From positions 45,500,894-45,564,893 of the forward strand of contig OZ018330.1 in NCBI GenBank assembly GCA_963969495.1: a DNA stretch of 64,000 nt, read 5' to 3'. How positions within the stretch are numbered: the first letter of the stretch is position 1; each line of letters starts with the position of its first letter. A program made the position numbers and the translations under genes. A model generated the notes under the pieces. It was not told where the DNA came from. It made no database searches and saw only the letters and a list, made by a program, of their open reading frames with translations. Source of the stretch: Ceratothoa steindachneri (Eukaryota; Arthropoda; Malacostraca; Isopoda; Cymothoidae). Positions 24,371 to 35,832 of this stretch are shown in pieces.

Positions 24371-27300
24371 CGGCACCTCTTCGAATAGGAAGATGCCTAT
24401 TTATTGCCATAGTGCCGCCAATTGAGCGCTGTTAAACTGGGTGGGTCAAGTGAAGAGGATTTTTCGGTAATGTTTATGGGAACGTTTTATTTAACTCATA
24501 TTTTTATTAGCATTGAAGTTTGATCCTAATTAACACCCTGTTTTTTATGTTTCTGTTGATTTGCGCCTTTTCCCATATTTCTATCGTCTTTGCCAAGGGA
24601 GACATTGCGGTCGACCAAGTAACCAACCCTCATGTATGGATTGAAGCTGAGATAAAGGTTGAGGTTTAATTCCTGGTACTTGGTTTATGTAAACGACTGT
24701 GTGGGGGCGGGGGGCATTTGGGTGCCCTGGGATCCACTCGTATGCTTTATAGTAGCTGTGTTCAGTAAAAGTTTTGTTTTATATAGATTTTGGGTTAGTC
24801 TGGAATGACTCTTGCGTGATATTGCTTTATTTTTGTTATGAAATAAGTATTTTATTTACATGTGAGTATGTGAGATGCAGCGTATGCATTTTTTTTGTTG
24901 TGTATATACTCTGAAATTTATTAAAGATGTTTTTATCTAAATTGGAAATGAGTTATATTAAAGGATTTTAAAGAAATGTACCAATCAACCTTTTTGGTTT
25001 AGTTTCTATGCTCCTAGTATCAAACAAAGGAACGTTGAGAATTGTTGCATTAGGCGCGCCATCGACATGCTATTGCTTTAAAGCCACGCCCACATCCAAG
25101 GACCGAACTCGAACGTCTGTGGCCGATGCCAATCACAGTAGTCTAAACTGTCAGAATTGTAGGAAGTATAGTCTGTTGAACGCACGTACACATACATACG
25201 CAAAATGAGTTAAACGTTGCAAAAAGAACCGAGGTAAGTAAAAAGACAAGTAATTTGCACGGCATCCGTAAGAAAGAGGGAAACCTCTGTGACCGTAGTA
25301 GCCAAAGGTAGATAAATCCAGAAAGAAATTGAGTCTGGGGGTGTTCGATCGAATATTTTCACCCTGACCTCTTCTGACCTCACTGATTTTAGTCCCGCCT
25401 ATTTGTCTTAATTGACCAAAATGGGTCAGCAAAATATTTCATATAGAGATTAAAACTGGAACCTTTTAAGTGTAGGTGGTTCATTTTCAATCAGTCCGAG
25501 AAGACCTAAATGCTGCCCTTCTCGATTGAAGTCAAGAAAGAATGAGGACCCGGTAAATGAAGGAAGGGGTGGATGAATAGAAAGAAGAGATAGTTAAAAA
25601 AAAATGTCTTATGACATATACTGGCAAATTTGTGTTGGGATGGCATATTATAAACGCCCATGAACAGGTTCATACAAATAACGTACTCAATTACGAAATC
25701 TGGAGCCATGAGGTATGGGGTACACCAAAAAGGTATTATTTATGGACGCATTTCTCACTATTTGAATCTTACAAGGTCGTTTTCATTACATAATGTCGAC
25801 AGCTTCTTTATTTAATCAGACCTTGAAACTAATTAAGGACGATACGTTAGCCAATGGAGGTCTCGCTTGGCTAATGGATAACCCGTCCGTCCAACTGCCA
25901 CTCGAGCGGGCACAAAATTTCGACGTTTGACAGCCAATCGCCTTTTGGCCGCCCGTTTAGTCTGAGTCACGAGCGCTGGTTTCTTTTACTTAAAACTAAG
26001 AAGCGAAAGACATCGAGAACCTCTTGGCCACGAAGTGGAAGATAGTCTCAGGTTCACCTGTGGGGTTCCGAGTCCAGGAGGGCACGTATAGGAGCAGGTA
26101 CTTCGAGTTGACACTTCATCATACTCTTAGCCAGTCACGACATCACTTCCTTCCTTTTTCCCTCTCTTAGTACAGACAAAACTCATGTTCGTCTCCGAAC
26201 CCGCTGAAGGCGCGGGGTCTCCATATTGGCACGCTCTTGACGTCGTAGACTCGCACGAAGGGCTCTTTGCTCGCTAGTCGTCGTCACTCCCCTTGCAGGG
26301 GGATACCCTGTGCAGCCTGCTACGCCTAGTACCTGTAAGAGCGGCACCTCATTCCCTCCCGAGTGCCCATAGGAAGACCTGGGGAAGCTGGTGCATTTCC
26401 TGTATCCTATGCGCCCCATTTTTAAAGAGAATCCCCTTCCTTATTTTTAAGTTTAAGGTCCTTGCAACCTACCTCGTGCCATGTTAGAAGAGACGTTGGA
26501 ACCTCTATAAAGAGCATCCTTTAACGCCCGTAGGTTTCAAGATATCAAGTTTGAGGCGGTCCGGGTGCGAATATTGGGAAGATCTGTTTTGCCTGAATAA
26601 CCTCTTCCCGGAGTCCGTTCTCGGGTGGAAAAGGCTTTACTGCCATTTCTACGACTGAGCGGTGTTCACCCCTTTACCCCTTCATCGTAGTCGCCCTCGC
26701 TCGACTCCATTATTGGACCTTTCGCAGGGGCCGCCGGAGCGAAAAAAAAACCCCGCTCGCGAAGAGAGCAAAATAATTCTCCCCTGACGAGAATTGTGGG
26801 CGGCGGACCCACAAGGTCGTGCCTCACCTCCTAGATCCGCGAATAATGACGTTTTTGGTGATCAGCGATCCGGCTTCATGTACTTGCACACCAAGCCTTA
26901 GCATGGACATTGAGCCCATTGAGTCCTCGACGCTACAGGAGAGGATTGCCGAAAGACTGTCCCTCCCGCCGAGGCGAGCGCCGGCCTTTGGTTCATTTCG
27001 CTTAAGTCGAAAGAGTGGACGCCACCTTAAGTTAAATTCACTTCGCACAAATTAAAAACGGGAAAATAATATTGAACTAGATCATTTGAAAATTGACTTG
27101 GTTAGGTTAGGATCATTTGAAAATTGACTTGGGGAAAACGGTGATGAGCTTTTAAAAAATATATCGAATGTTTAGTCTAAAACCAATGATTGAAGTTCGG
27201 AAAATGAGGCTATGCTAATGATAAACTGAGTATTGGTCTAATACCTATACATTAATTGGAATTGGGGGTGGGGGTTTACTTATTGAATCGTAGTATTAAA

Positions 27301-28654
27301 ACTCGATACATAACTATAGACAGAAAGGAGAGAACAAATTGAACAAGAAGTTTGCCTTATTCCAAGTCTGATTACATTGAAGGAGTGCAACTTGAGCCAT
27401 TAACCAACCACTCGAGATGCAGAGATTGGTGGCAAATTTTAAAAAAATATAAGAACCTCAATGAAAATAAAAGTTTAAGAATGAACAAATTGTCATACAT
27501 TATCTCTTGACTTTCTCTACCCCCGTGGTTCTACGTCGACTGGTTTCGTTCCTGCGTCACCTTATGCTCGAACAGTTCATATCGACAGCTGAAACCCCCA
27601 CCCTTCTTTATTCGCTATGTTGTCCACGGGGCTCGGTCCTATCCTCTTCCGTATCGAATTTCTCTCACTCAATGACACCTTCCTTCTCTTGGCTTTAATT
27701 TCATGTCGACGATAATAATTTACCCCTTCTATCTGTCCACCTTTGTCCTTTACGGTTGTCAACCTATACCTACCTGAATTCACTACCATTAAAAATTGGC
27801 TCTTCGTAAACTTGGCGGCGAAACTGAATCACGACAAAATGGAGATGAGAGTTATTGACACACTTGCCATGATCGAACTGTCCTCTTTGTCACATGTTGC
27901 CTTTTCTATCCTTTCCCAAGAAAGAATCTGGGTGGCCTCATTCAACCAGACTGCTTTCAAACTTTTCTCATATGAAGAGTGTCTACCCATATCCTTCACA
28001 ATCTTCGGCGGATCCGTTTCTACCATACCCTTTGTTTCCTCTCTCATCTACTGCGGTATCTTGCTCTTCTCTGGTTGGACCGGTTCTATTCTGCCCATTT
28101 AGCTTGCTTAGTGCAATGAAACCGCCGTACATCTGGGAAGAGTGCTGATATGTCACCGGGCAAGTTTTTCAACTACTAAAGCATGATTTTGTCAAACAAA
28201 CGCTGTAGCTATTTCCAACTCATTCCGTCACGCAATCATATCTGAAAGTGTCGCCTTGACCAAGAGTACCACTATCTCCCTATTAACGAAAATCAATTTT
28301 ATTGTTAAGAGGCTTAAAGAGCTCATCAGTTGAGCTCTTTCGCTTCTCCGGTTTCTTGGAATTTTCTGTACCCTTCATTTCGACTCGTGCTACCACGTCA
28401 CTTCTCTATTGTGTTTTTCCCTCTTGCATATATTTTTTCTTATTCAGTCACCAGTTTTTGCATTCCTCCCAACAAACCATTGTCGCTCTTGCACCCACAA
28501 CTACGCTGTATTCGTGAGCCTTAGCTTTCTATCTTTATACGATAGCAAAAGATTAAGATATGTGCACACCAGGACCCTGCTTCCAACTACTCTCGAGATC
28601 TCTCGAAATGTGTCACTGAGCCCATTTTGATTCTTTCTCATCCTTGGGTTTCAG
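24371..28654. other. Long spacer between E10 and E11
   Basis: Over 4 kb without a supportable gene. It includes a GC-richer island at about 26160-27050 with open frames on both strands but no domain. A 22-base phrase is repeated once at 27080-27101 and 27111-27132. Pyrimidine-rich sequence covers 27500-28530. Confidence 0.45.
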
Positions 28655-28930
28655 ATGCGTTGCTCCCCCTTCAATTTTCGAAAACCTCACTCAAAGGATG
28701 AGGGGCCTCCGTTTCCTTTCCAAGACAGCCTCTCTACTGGCGGAGATAGAATCTGTTCCTTTTGCCAGAAGTGGTTTCCCTGTCCTGCGGCCCTTCAACG
28801 CCACCTACGGTGCCACACGGGGGAGAGGCCATACCCCTGCCCTCGGTGCCCTTACGCCGCTAAACAAAGCTCCGATTTGAAGAAACATATGGTTCGGTGT
28901 CCCCCCATGCAAAAGGGTGTAAAATACTAA
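28655..28930 (+). CDS. E11: alternative 3'-terminal exon with a C2H2 and a CCHC zinc finger
   Basis: The acceptor is tcatccttgggtttcag and the exon gives 91 residues. The leader is 33 residues with many Phe and Pro. Finger 1 is residues 34-54 (helix C, A, A, R). Finger 2 starts at residue 62 (Q, S, D, K) and ends H-M-V-R-C at 78-82, so the last ligand is Cys instead of His (C-x2-C-x12-H-x3-C). Cys can bind zinc here, so the finger may still fold. The linker is TGERP. Nine residues follow. Confidence 0.86.
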   Translation: MRCSPFNFRKPHSKDEGPPFPFQDSLSTGGDRICSFCQKWFPCPAALQRHLRCHTGERPYPCPRCPYAAKQSSDLKKHMVRCPPMQKGVKY

Positions 28931-29314
28931 ATGTCGTTTGTAACTAGAAATTTAGAATCTATCGTTCGCTGACCGCAGGTCTTCGTGGATCACCATCCTA
29001 GGAAAAAAAGGGTGGCCCACCCTTATCATAAATTGCGTTACATGTTTAATTTAACGACCATATTTATTTTGGTGTCTTCACCTTCCGCCGTTCGTCGGTC
29101 TCATTCTCAATCTTTACAAGGTTGCGAGATTCTATTTCAACTGCGAACTCGTCTCGTGACGTATAAGTGGTGTTGGCTGTCTGTTTTTTATATCGATAAT
29201 TATTTTTTCCATCGAGGCTGTTTTACCGGGCTTCAATTCGGATGGTTACCGTGGAGTACGAAATCACAGGTAGGAAGGACACTGGTATTACATAACACAA
29301 GAGTCGTCTGGATT

Positions 29315-29316
<2 letters not shown>
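28931..29316. other. Spacer after E11
   Basis: Presumed 3' UTR of E11 and intron. A 141-residue open frame at 28985-29410 runs into the microsatellite and has no domain. Confidence 0.45.

Positions 29317-29376
<60 letters not shown>
29317..29376. repeat. (AT)n microsatellite
   Basis: About 30 AT dinucleotides, next to the 3' end of a minus-strand Penelope-like fragment. Confidence 0.96.
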
Positions 29377-29379
<3 letters not shown>

Positions 29380-29439
29380 ACCAATACTTGGTTCGGATTT
29401 AGTTATTTAAAGCCCAAAGAGAACTGAGACATTATTGGA

Positions 29440-30460
29440 AAACGGGGCTAGTTGAATTTTATTTGGTATTTTTTAGAACTATCAATAATATTAACAGGAA
29501 AGTTGAGATTTATTCCTGATGTTACTACCATAATAAACTTTCTAACTTTAAATAAAGCCTACTTTCTGAAATTAACTTTCTACCCAAATTTGCGAAAGAC
29601 TATTAATTTTTTTTAAATTCCTCATCAATAAAAGTCCGATCACAAATACGAGGAGGCCGTAGATACATAACCATACTAACACCTTTTTTAACGGAAAAAG
29701 AATGGTTGGGGAAGTCATTCATTATATACTGATCGGAGTGGGTGGTTTTCCTATATTTTAAAAATCGGTTTATTCTGACTGTCGATATTAGGACATCTAA
29801 GAAAGGGAATTTTCTCCACTTTCTTCTTCAGCCCTAAACAAATTGGAGCGAAGCAATGAATTTCTGTCGGCATAAAAATTTATTATGACAAATGTGTCGT
29901 CAACATAGCGAAACTATGGAAATGTGGGAGAAATTGATTTTCAAAAAATTCGAGAAAATATTAGCCAAAACCGGAGAGAGAGAGAAGAACCCACAGGATG
30001 TCTCTCCTTTCGCTTAGAATAATTGTTAAACTGAAAAAAAATATGCTTGGTATACAACTTGCTAAGATGTAGGATTTATTGGGGGAAAGGAAGGGTTCAC
30101 ATTAAGCCTTTCCTCTAATTTATCGGGCGTGAATGCAACGGTACTTTAGTAAATAGAAAAGTAACCTCAAAAGACAAAATAGTCTTTTCGTTAAGGTCAT
30201 TATTTCTTATTTTATTAATAAAATCTAAAGAATTTCTTAAATGGGAAACCGAGATATTTCCTACTATAGAGGAACCCTTATTGTATGCAAAAATCACCCA
30301 CGGGAAATTGAAAAGAGCAATCCAAATACTTTTGAACTATATTTTCAAGCTCATTATCAAGGACTAGATATAATAACAGAACGCAGTCATTCACTACCGA
30401 GCAAAATAATAGACCGATTTTCCTCTATGGTAAGTGAAATTTCCATGGTACATTAAGGCA
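29440..30460 (-). mobile_element. Penelope-like element fragment (RT domain)
   Basis: Minus-strand reading gives SFEVTFLFTKVPL near 30125-30165, equivalent to the conserved SFDVxSLFTxxPL box of Penelope-like RT. Further along come IPFLDVLI near 29795 and YRKTTHSDQYI near 29740. Order and orientation agree with one element running from about 30460 to 29440. Stops, including in the open frame at 30115-30297, show it is inactive. The endonuclease block was not identified. Confidence 0.82.
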
Positions 30461-30609
30461 TGAATTTAATATATATCATGAAGTTTGCATATGATAGAAT
30501 CTTATATTCAAAAAATTATACCAAATAAACTAACAAAATGAAATTTTGACGTGCAAAAAGAGAAAAAGATTTAGAACCACCCTTATTTGTCGTACTCACT
30601 CTGCAGAAA

Positions 30610-31620
30610 TGCCATCACACATGAAAGTGAACCCTGAGCTCAGTCAGAATTGTTCGCTTGAAGACTTCGGGGAGGAGGACTCTTTCTGCGATTTCAAGAG
30701 AGGTAGGAATGTCCAAGAATGTGATTTCACGCGTTTTGAAGTTATACGATGATAACAAAACCTAGAAATCTCTTGCAAAAGTCGGTCGAACCTGCATAAC
30801 CACCTTCCTAGAAGACAGCTATTAGGCGCTTCTCTGCGAAGGATCCCTTCGAGGCTGCAGCAGGAATTTCTCTAAAATTTAATACCTATAGTGGCAAAGA
30901 AGTGAGCTGTTTCAGTGTCCCGTCGTCTCAATACATCTGGTTTCAAAGCTCTTTTTCCAGCAACCAAACCAATCATTAGTAAGAACCAGAAGGCAAGACT
31001 CGAATATGCTGAAGGTCATGTTCTTTGGAGGAATGAAGATTGAGAGAGAATTCATTTCGGCGACGAAAGTAAATTTAATTAGGTCGGATCTGATGGCAGA
31101 CGCTTTGTTAAACGCGCTGCAGGTGACAGACTTAACCCTAAATGGAGGAGGCAGCGTCATGGTATGGAGGACGTTTTAATCTCAAGGAGTTAGTCCGCTA
31201 GTGCCAATAATTGGAACGATAAATGCGAATGTGTCCCTGAACCTCGTATAACAACATGTTATACCTTCACTCTGAGCATCTCTGAACCAGCCAGCAGTAT
31301 TTATGCAGGACAACGTTCCATGCCAAACTGCAAAGCGAATAAAATACTATTTCAAACAAGAGAATATCGAAGTAAAAGTGGCCTGCTCAGAGCCTGGATC
31401 TGAACCCAATTGAGAACCTCTGGAAGATCATTGGAAACAAGCTTCGAGACCAGCAGCCCTCAACTGTTACTGATTTATGGACAAAAATTGAGCAAGAATG
31501 GAAAAACATAACACCAGAATTTTACCAGAAACTTGTGATGTCCTGTGGTCGTCCTTGCGCCGAAATAATAGAAAACAAAAGCTTCAACACCTCATATTAA
31601 GTGTGTTAAGTTTTATCGTC
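30610..31620 (+). mobile_element. Tc1-like transposase relic
   Basis: Joined frames read ARLEYAEGHVLWRNEDWERIHFGDESKF-like text (about 30990-31070), containing the first catalytic Asp. GGGSVMVW follows at about 31150, then FMQDNVPC with the second Asp at about 31300, and SLDLNPIENLWKII at about 31395-31430, the DDE C-terminal block. Several in-frame stops show decay. An ORF at 30546-30752 may be the degraded N-terminal helix-turn-helix region. I did not find convincing terminal inverted repeats. Confidence 0.85.
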
Positions 31621-32218
31621 AAATCTTGCTTCTAGTAGTGGATTTGCTTGCTAAGCAATTTTGTGAATGATTGTTCGCTTATTTTGCACGTGTCAATATT
31701 TTATTTTGTTAGTTTAGTATAATTTCTTGGATATTAAATGCATGCCTTTATGTACCATGAAGACTTCATTTACCTACATCATATTTTTAAAAATATTTTA
31801 ATGGAGGAAAATCGTTCTTATTTTGCTCTGTAGTGTTCATAGACTACGCGGAAAGATAGGAAACGCCCTTCACAAAATATGAAGCAATTAAAATTGAAAA
31901 GAAGGAATCATTTCAAAGAGATTACGATAAAATAAATAATTAGTGAAATCATAGAATACCAAAGCCTGGAAAAGGTGAAGGCTAGAAAGCAAAATAATAG
32001 ACTGATAACATAGGTTTATGATTGACAAAAAATTAATTTACTATGAGTTTTTTAATTAAAAAATCGAGTTTAAACAGACCCAAGAGATAATTCATGTTGG
32101 GAAGGCTACTAATTGGGGAATTTGGCAGAATTCCAATTAATAGGATAATTATTATTATCTGAAATATTTAAGAAGAGAGCACTGTTAGGTCCTCCTTCTA
32201 ATATTATATTTGTGTTGA
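31621..32218. other. AT-rich spacer
   Basis: No gene or repeat recognised. Confidence 0.5.
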
Positions 32219-32652
32219 TTGACTCGGATAGATAAAGGTATTGTTTCGGTCACAAAAGAACAACTTGGAATGCAACGATTTGCTCGTTTGACGTTATTTT
32301 CTCTGGGCGAAACCGGTTGGCAGCACCCATTCCACCTATATCACCTAGAACAGACCTGCAGTATCTGCAACAGTTTCAGAACTACCACGAAAAAGATTTA
32401 TCTGCAGTTGCTGCTAAAGCTCTCGTCCCTTGTGGTGTCTCAGGAAGAGCTGCACACCTTGCTATCTTTGATGACGGAGTGAGTCCTTATATGAAACTGC
32501 AAATGATTCAAGCTCTGGATAAGCCTGATAAGGAGAGGTCTACTAATAGAATTGTTCTTGATTATAAGGACGAGATTATATCAGAGAGAATGTTGGCAGC
32601 TTTCACCACCACAGGAAGTAGAAACTCTTTTTTAAAAAAAATGTGGCTTTAG
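32219..32652 (+). other. Two overlapping open frames of unknown nature, possibly transposon-derived
   Basis: The frame at 32317-32652 gives 111 residues including FDDGVSPYMKLQMIQAL, soluble and charged in composition. A second frame, 32219-32482, overlaps it. Neither has a zinc finger or a domain I can name with confidence. The surroundings are transposon relics, so a decayed mobile-element protein is the likeliest reading. There is no acceptor in the shared phase. Confidence 0.3.
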
Positions 32653-32941
32653 ATCTCATTTCTTCAAATAGCTCCATCGAGGTGGAATAAAAATGATGAT
32701 TACAATAAAGTAAAAGAGTATGTTTGATCCAATCATTCAACACATCTTACACAGAGTGAAGAACAACTGCACTGCATCTTGCAGATTGAAGAGAACCACA
32801 GAAAAAATTCCAATGGCCTCAAAATATGCAATTAGAAAAAGGAAAGGCATCTTCTCCATAAACTAGGCTACTGGGGAAAGGAAATTTGATGTAGGGTTGT
32901 TTTAAAATCTGTGACAATATTAGAAAGTATGTATGTATCAT

Positions 32942-32943
<2 letters not shown>
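32653..32943. other. AT-rich spacer
   Basis: No gene recognised; leads into an (AT)n tract. Confidence 0.5.

Positions 32944-33022
<79 letters not shown>
32944..33022. repeat. (AT)n microsatellite
   Basis: About 40 AT dinucleotides abutting the left arm of the inverted Penelope-type repeat. Confidence 0.96.
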
Positions 33023-33025
<3 letters not shown>

Positions 33026-33035
33026 GATAAGAGGC

Positions 33036-33314
33036 CATGTTGTATACATGCACTGTTGAAGTCCACAGCAGTGGCAGCGTTATTGATTTTAACTTGTATT
33101 TTCTTTATTTTTCTTAAAAGTTTTTTTTCTGGGTTTTGTAGACGAGAAAAAACATTCGCAAAGGACATACTTTATTCCGAGACTTCTTTCGACCGTGGTC
33201 GGTCATCTTCAGGTAATGAACAGAAATAGAATGACCCAGACAAAGAAACTTGTAAGAAAATAAAGAGAATACAAGTTAAAATCAATAATACAGGCACTTC
33301 TGTGGACTTCAACA

Positions 33315-33330
<16 letters not shown>
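33036..33330. repeat. Inverted pair of Penelope-like 5' terminal sequences
   Basis: The block gcactgttgaagtccacag (33049-33067) recurs as reverse complement at 33300-33318, and acttgtattttctttatttt recurs similarly. Between them, on the minus strand, lies a hairpin at about 33175-33216: ctgaagatgacc, a loop, then ggtcgaaag. Translation on the minus strand across 33168-33040 resembles the frame at 45802-45900, so both are probably 5' parts of Penelope-like elements. Confidence 0.65.
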
Positions 33331-33377
<47 letters not shown>

Positions 33378-33395
33378 AACACACACATACACACA
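33319..33395. repeat. Compound (AT)n(AC)n microsatellite
   Basis: About 26 AT dinucleotides to 33370, then an AC-rich run to about 33395. Confidence 0.95.
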
Positions 33396-33604
33396 TAAAC
33401 GGTGAGGGTGACCTCTTCAGTTTTATATGTAGAATTTATGCAGAAGAATTTTTGAGAAAAATTTTCCAATAAATTTTGAGAAAGTGGGAATTACCTGGTG
33501 TGTAAGTCTACTTCTAACGTCGCCCAACCGTTTGTGCTAACCTGCGTGCGCTAACCCTTTCTTTTTACTCGGAAGATGATTAAATAGCGTTCCTCCTCCT
33601 ACAG

Positions 33605-33820
33605 GAGGTGGTCCTCTTCTCGGGCAGCGAGGCAGGCGTACTCCGCAACAGCAGGACCGACCGAACGTGTCCTTTCTGTGGGAAGGTGTTTCCCTATCCG
33701 TCTAAGGCCCTACGGCACATGCTGGTGCACACCAACGAACGGCCCTACCCCTGTCCACACTGTCATTACCGTTCTAACGACAAGACTACTCTGAAGAGGC
33801 ATATCGAGACGCACCTTTAG
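33605..33820 (+). CDS. E12: alternative 3'-terminal exon with two C2H2 zinc fingers
   Basis: The acceptor is cgttcctcctcctacag; the exon encodes only 71 residues and stops one residue after the last His, so it is almost pure DNA-binding module. Finger 1 is residues 22-42 with helix Y, S, K, R, the same set as E8. Finger 2 is residues 50-70 (D, T, T, R), closing with H-x3-H. The linker is TNERP, with Asn for Gly. It heads the compact E12-E18 group, 235 bases after the last microsatellite. Confidence 0.87.
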   Translation, partial: EVVLFSGSEAGVLRNSRTDRTCPFCGKVFPYPSKALRHMLVHTNERPYPCPHCHYRSNDKTTLKRHIETHL

Positions 33821-34481
33821 CGCCCTTCAAAGGAGGCCATTGTCTCAACAAAGCCTTCCCCTACTGTCCAGTCGTCTTGACCTCGGCGAATGCGTTTTAT
33901 GGTCGCGCGTGCGTCCGCTCAAACCAAGTGAGAAATGAGAGCTGGTTCGTTTTCGTGTATTCCTCACTGTGGACGTTTAAGGGATATTGCTGATCTGTGT
34001 CCGATGGTAGATTTCGGACGCTGGTTTGAATCCTCCATCCTAGTGGATCGATTAAGAGTGATGCTTCTAATTGTATCATGAAATCCCTTCCAATTTGGAA
34101 CAGTGTCCTGAAAGTGGGGAAAAAATAATCAGATCAGATCCTATCCTTTACCATTTATATTCGTGGGCTTTTGAATGGCGGCAGCTTGTTCGAGATGTCG
34201 AACTTGTAAAAGTAGTGCACCATCTTGTTAATTTTTACTACTAATGGGGACGAGCCAAATTGAATTATTCACCCGTTCTACATCATTTGTAGATATTTGT
34301 TCGTTTGGGAAGATAGAAAAGGGAATTTGATTATATTGATGAAGGCAAACTGCTAAAGAATGGGAGTTGGAAGCTCCGCGATGCTTTTTTTATATCATCA
34401 TTTGTTGTCGTTTTCATTAATGAATGAGTTATAAAGTAAACCTGTTTTCTCATCACATTCCCCCTTCCCTCCCCTTTGCAG
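33821..34481. other. Spacer between E12 and E13
   Basis: UTR/intron sequence. Nothing recognised apart from a strong C/T tract before E13. Confidence 0.5.
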
Positions 34482-34688
34482 ATCGTTGCTGGAGGCCTTA
34501 GGACGTGTTATTTCTGCCACAAAAACTTCACTTGCCCATCCAAATTGAATGAACATATGCGTCATCATACCGGAGAGAGACCCTTTCCTTGCCCCCATTG
34601 TCCTTACCGAGCGACGCTGAAACGCAATTTGTTCCGACACCTCACTGCACGCCATCCACTCTCCCAGTTGATCACACCCCCTCGCTGA
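34482..34688 (+). CDS. E13: alternative 3'-terminal exon with two C2H2 zinc fingers
   Basis: The acceptor is ccttccctcccctttgcag. At 68 residues this is the shortest exon in the array. The leader is IVAGGLRT; finger 1 is residues 9-29 (helix C, S, K, E) and finger 2 residues 37-58 (L, R, N, R), joined by TGERP. The finger 1 helix S-K-L-N-E groups it with E14, E15, E16, E18 and E21. An ATTAAA poly(A)-type signal at 34713-34718 lies 25 bases after the stop, so the 3' UTR could be very short. Confidence 0.89.
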   Translation: MVAGGLRTCYFCHKNFTCPSKLNEHMRHHTGERPFPCPHCPYRATLKRNLFRHLTARHPLSQLITPPR

Positions 34689-35021
34689 ATGCTGGGTTCA
34701 AATAGCTGTCACATTAAAACCACTCCCTCCCTTAAATCGTATTGACCGAATTTGATATGCGATCTGCAGTTGAGAGTCAAAAAAGATTAGACCTTATTTT
34801 CTCTTATCTAGAAATAACCTTGCACGAGATTTTCTTTCAAGTCTACCATTTTAGGAATCCTCCAATAACATTGCACCTTTTACTCATCGCACCAAGATCA
34901 CCGTATTCCACTTACCTCCGTTTGGAAGTTTGCAATCTTGAAAAGGGAGGGATTTTATTAAGGCATGTGTCCTTGGTGGTGGAATTGTATTTGTTGACAC
35001 TCTTGTATGTTTCCTTCACAG
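34689..35021. other. Spacer between E13 and E14
   Basis: A 333-base UTR/intron with the ATTAAA noted for E13. A 117-residue open frame (34742-35095) overlaps E14 in another frame and is not supported. Confidence 0.55.
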
Positions 35022-35243
35022 GAAATGGATGTAACCCCGATCGGGAGCGAGAAGGTGTGTCCCTACTGCTACAAAACATTCGAGTTTTCATGTAAATTAA
35101 CCGAGCATCTCCGCATACACACGGGAGAGAGACCATTCGGGTGCGCCCTTTGTCCCTATAAGGCCTCGGTCAAATCCAATTTGACGAGGCACATGAAAAA
35201 ACAACATTGCTATCTAGGACCATCGCTAGCCGAACAATTGTGA
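35022..35243 (+). CDS. E14: alternative 3'-terminal exon with two C2H2 zinc fingers
   Basis: The acceptor is tgtatgtttccttcacag and the exon gives 73 residues. Finger 1 is residues 13-33 (helix F, C, K, E) and finger 2 residues 41-62 (V, S, N, R), joined by TGERP. It is followed after only 133 bases by the E15 acceptor, with an ATTAAA at 35327-35332, so its 3' UTR must fit in that space or overlap E15. It closely resembles E13, E15 and E16 in both fingers, which points to recent tandem duplication. Confidence 0.9.
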   Translation, partial: EMDVTPIGSEKVCPYCYKTFEFSCKLTEHLRIHTGERPFGCALCPYKASVKSNLTRHMKKQHCYLGPSLAEQL

Positions 35244-35376
35244 ATGGGATTGTCAGAATTACGTTCAACGTTTGAATACATACGCAAAGGTTGCTTGTCC
35301 ATTTCGCGTAGAAAATTCAGTTAAGCATTAAAACTCGTTACATCAACATCCTCATGACTATATACTCCCTTCGCAG

Positions 35377-35613
35377 GGATTGGTTCAAGGAAGCATCCTG
35401 ATGGAGAAGATGGCGTGCCATTATTGTGGGAAGAGGTTTCCCGCCTCGTCCAAATTGAATCAACACATGAGAAGCCATACAGGAGAGCGCCCCTACCCCT
35501 GCTTCTACTGCCCTTACCGAGCAACAGTAAAATGTAATTTGCAGAGGCATATTAATACTTTGCACCCTCAAGTGACAAGCGCTACTGCAGACTTTGGAAG
35601 GATAGTGGAATAA
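35377..35613 (+). CDS. E15: alternative 3'-terminal exon with two C2H2 zinc fingers
   Basis: The acceptor is atactcccttcgcag; 78 residues. The leader GLVQGSILMEKMA resembles [12 protein letters not shown] of E16, so duplication included the leader. Finger 1 is residues 14-34 (helix A, S, K, Q), finger 2 residues 42-63 (V, C, N, R), linker TGERP. The stop codon TAA (35611-35613) lies inside an AATAAA hexamer at 35609-35614, with a T/G-rich stretch 30 to 40 bases on, so translation stop and poly(A) signal coincide. Confidence 0.9.
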   Translation, partial: GLVQGSILMEKMACHYCGKRFPASSKLNQHMRSHTGERPYPCFYCPYRATVKCNLQRHINTLHPQVTSATADFGRIVE

Positions 35614-35832
35614 ACATACCAAAAAAACTACTTGCGTATTTTGGGTACGGGTTAAAGGTGCCATCTAATTTTGCATCACTCCTATCCCAAATATTTCGCC
35701 TCAGAATAAGGACATGGATGTTCGGGTGAATGAACTCAGGCTTGACTCAAAATAATCATAACCGTAGACTCGAAATTCCTTTTATCGCCACTTCAGAATC
35801 AACTATGATATTTGTGAATTCCTTAGTTGCAG

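Noticed and set aside
26183..27055. GC-richer island with open frames on both strands, possibly a gene or CpG promoter
   Set aside because: No domain, splice signal or promoter motif could be supported by eye.
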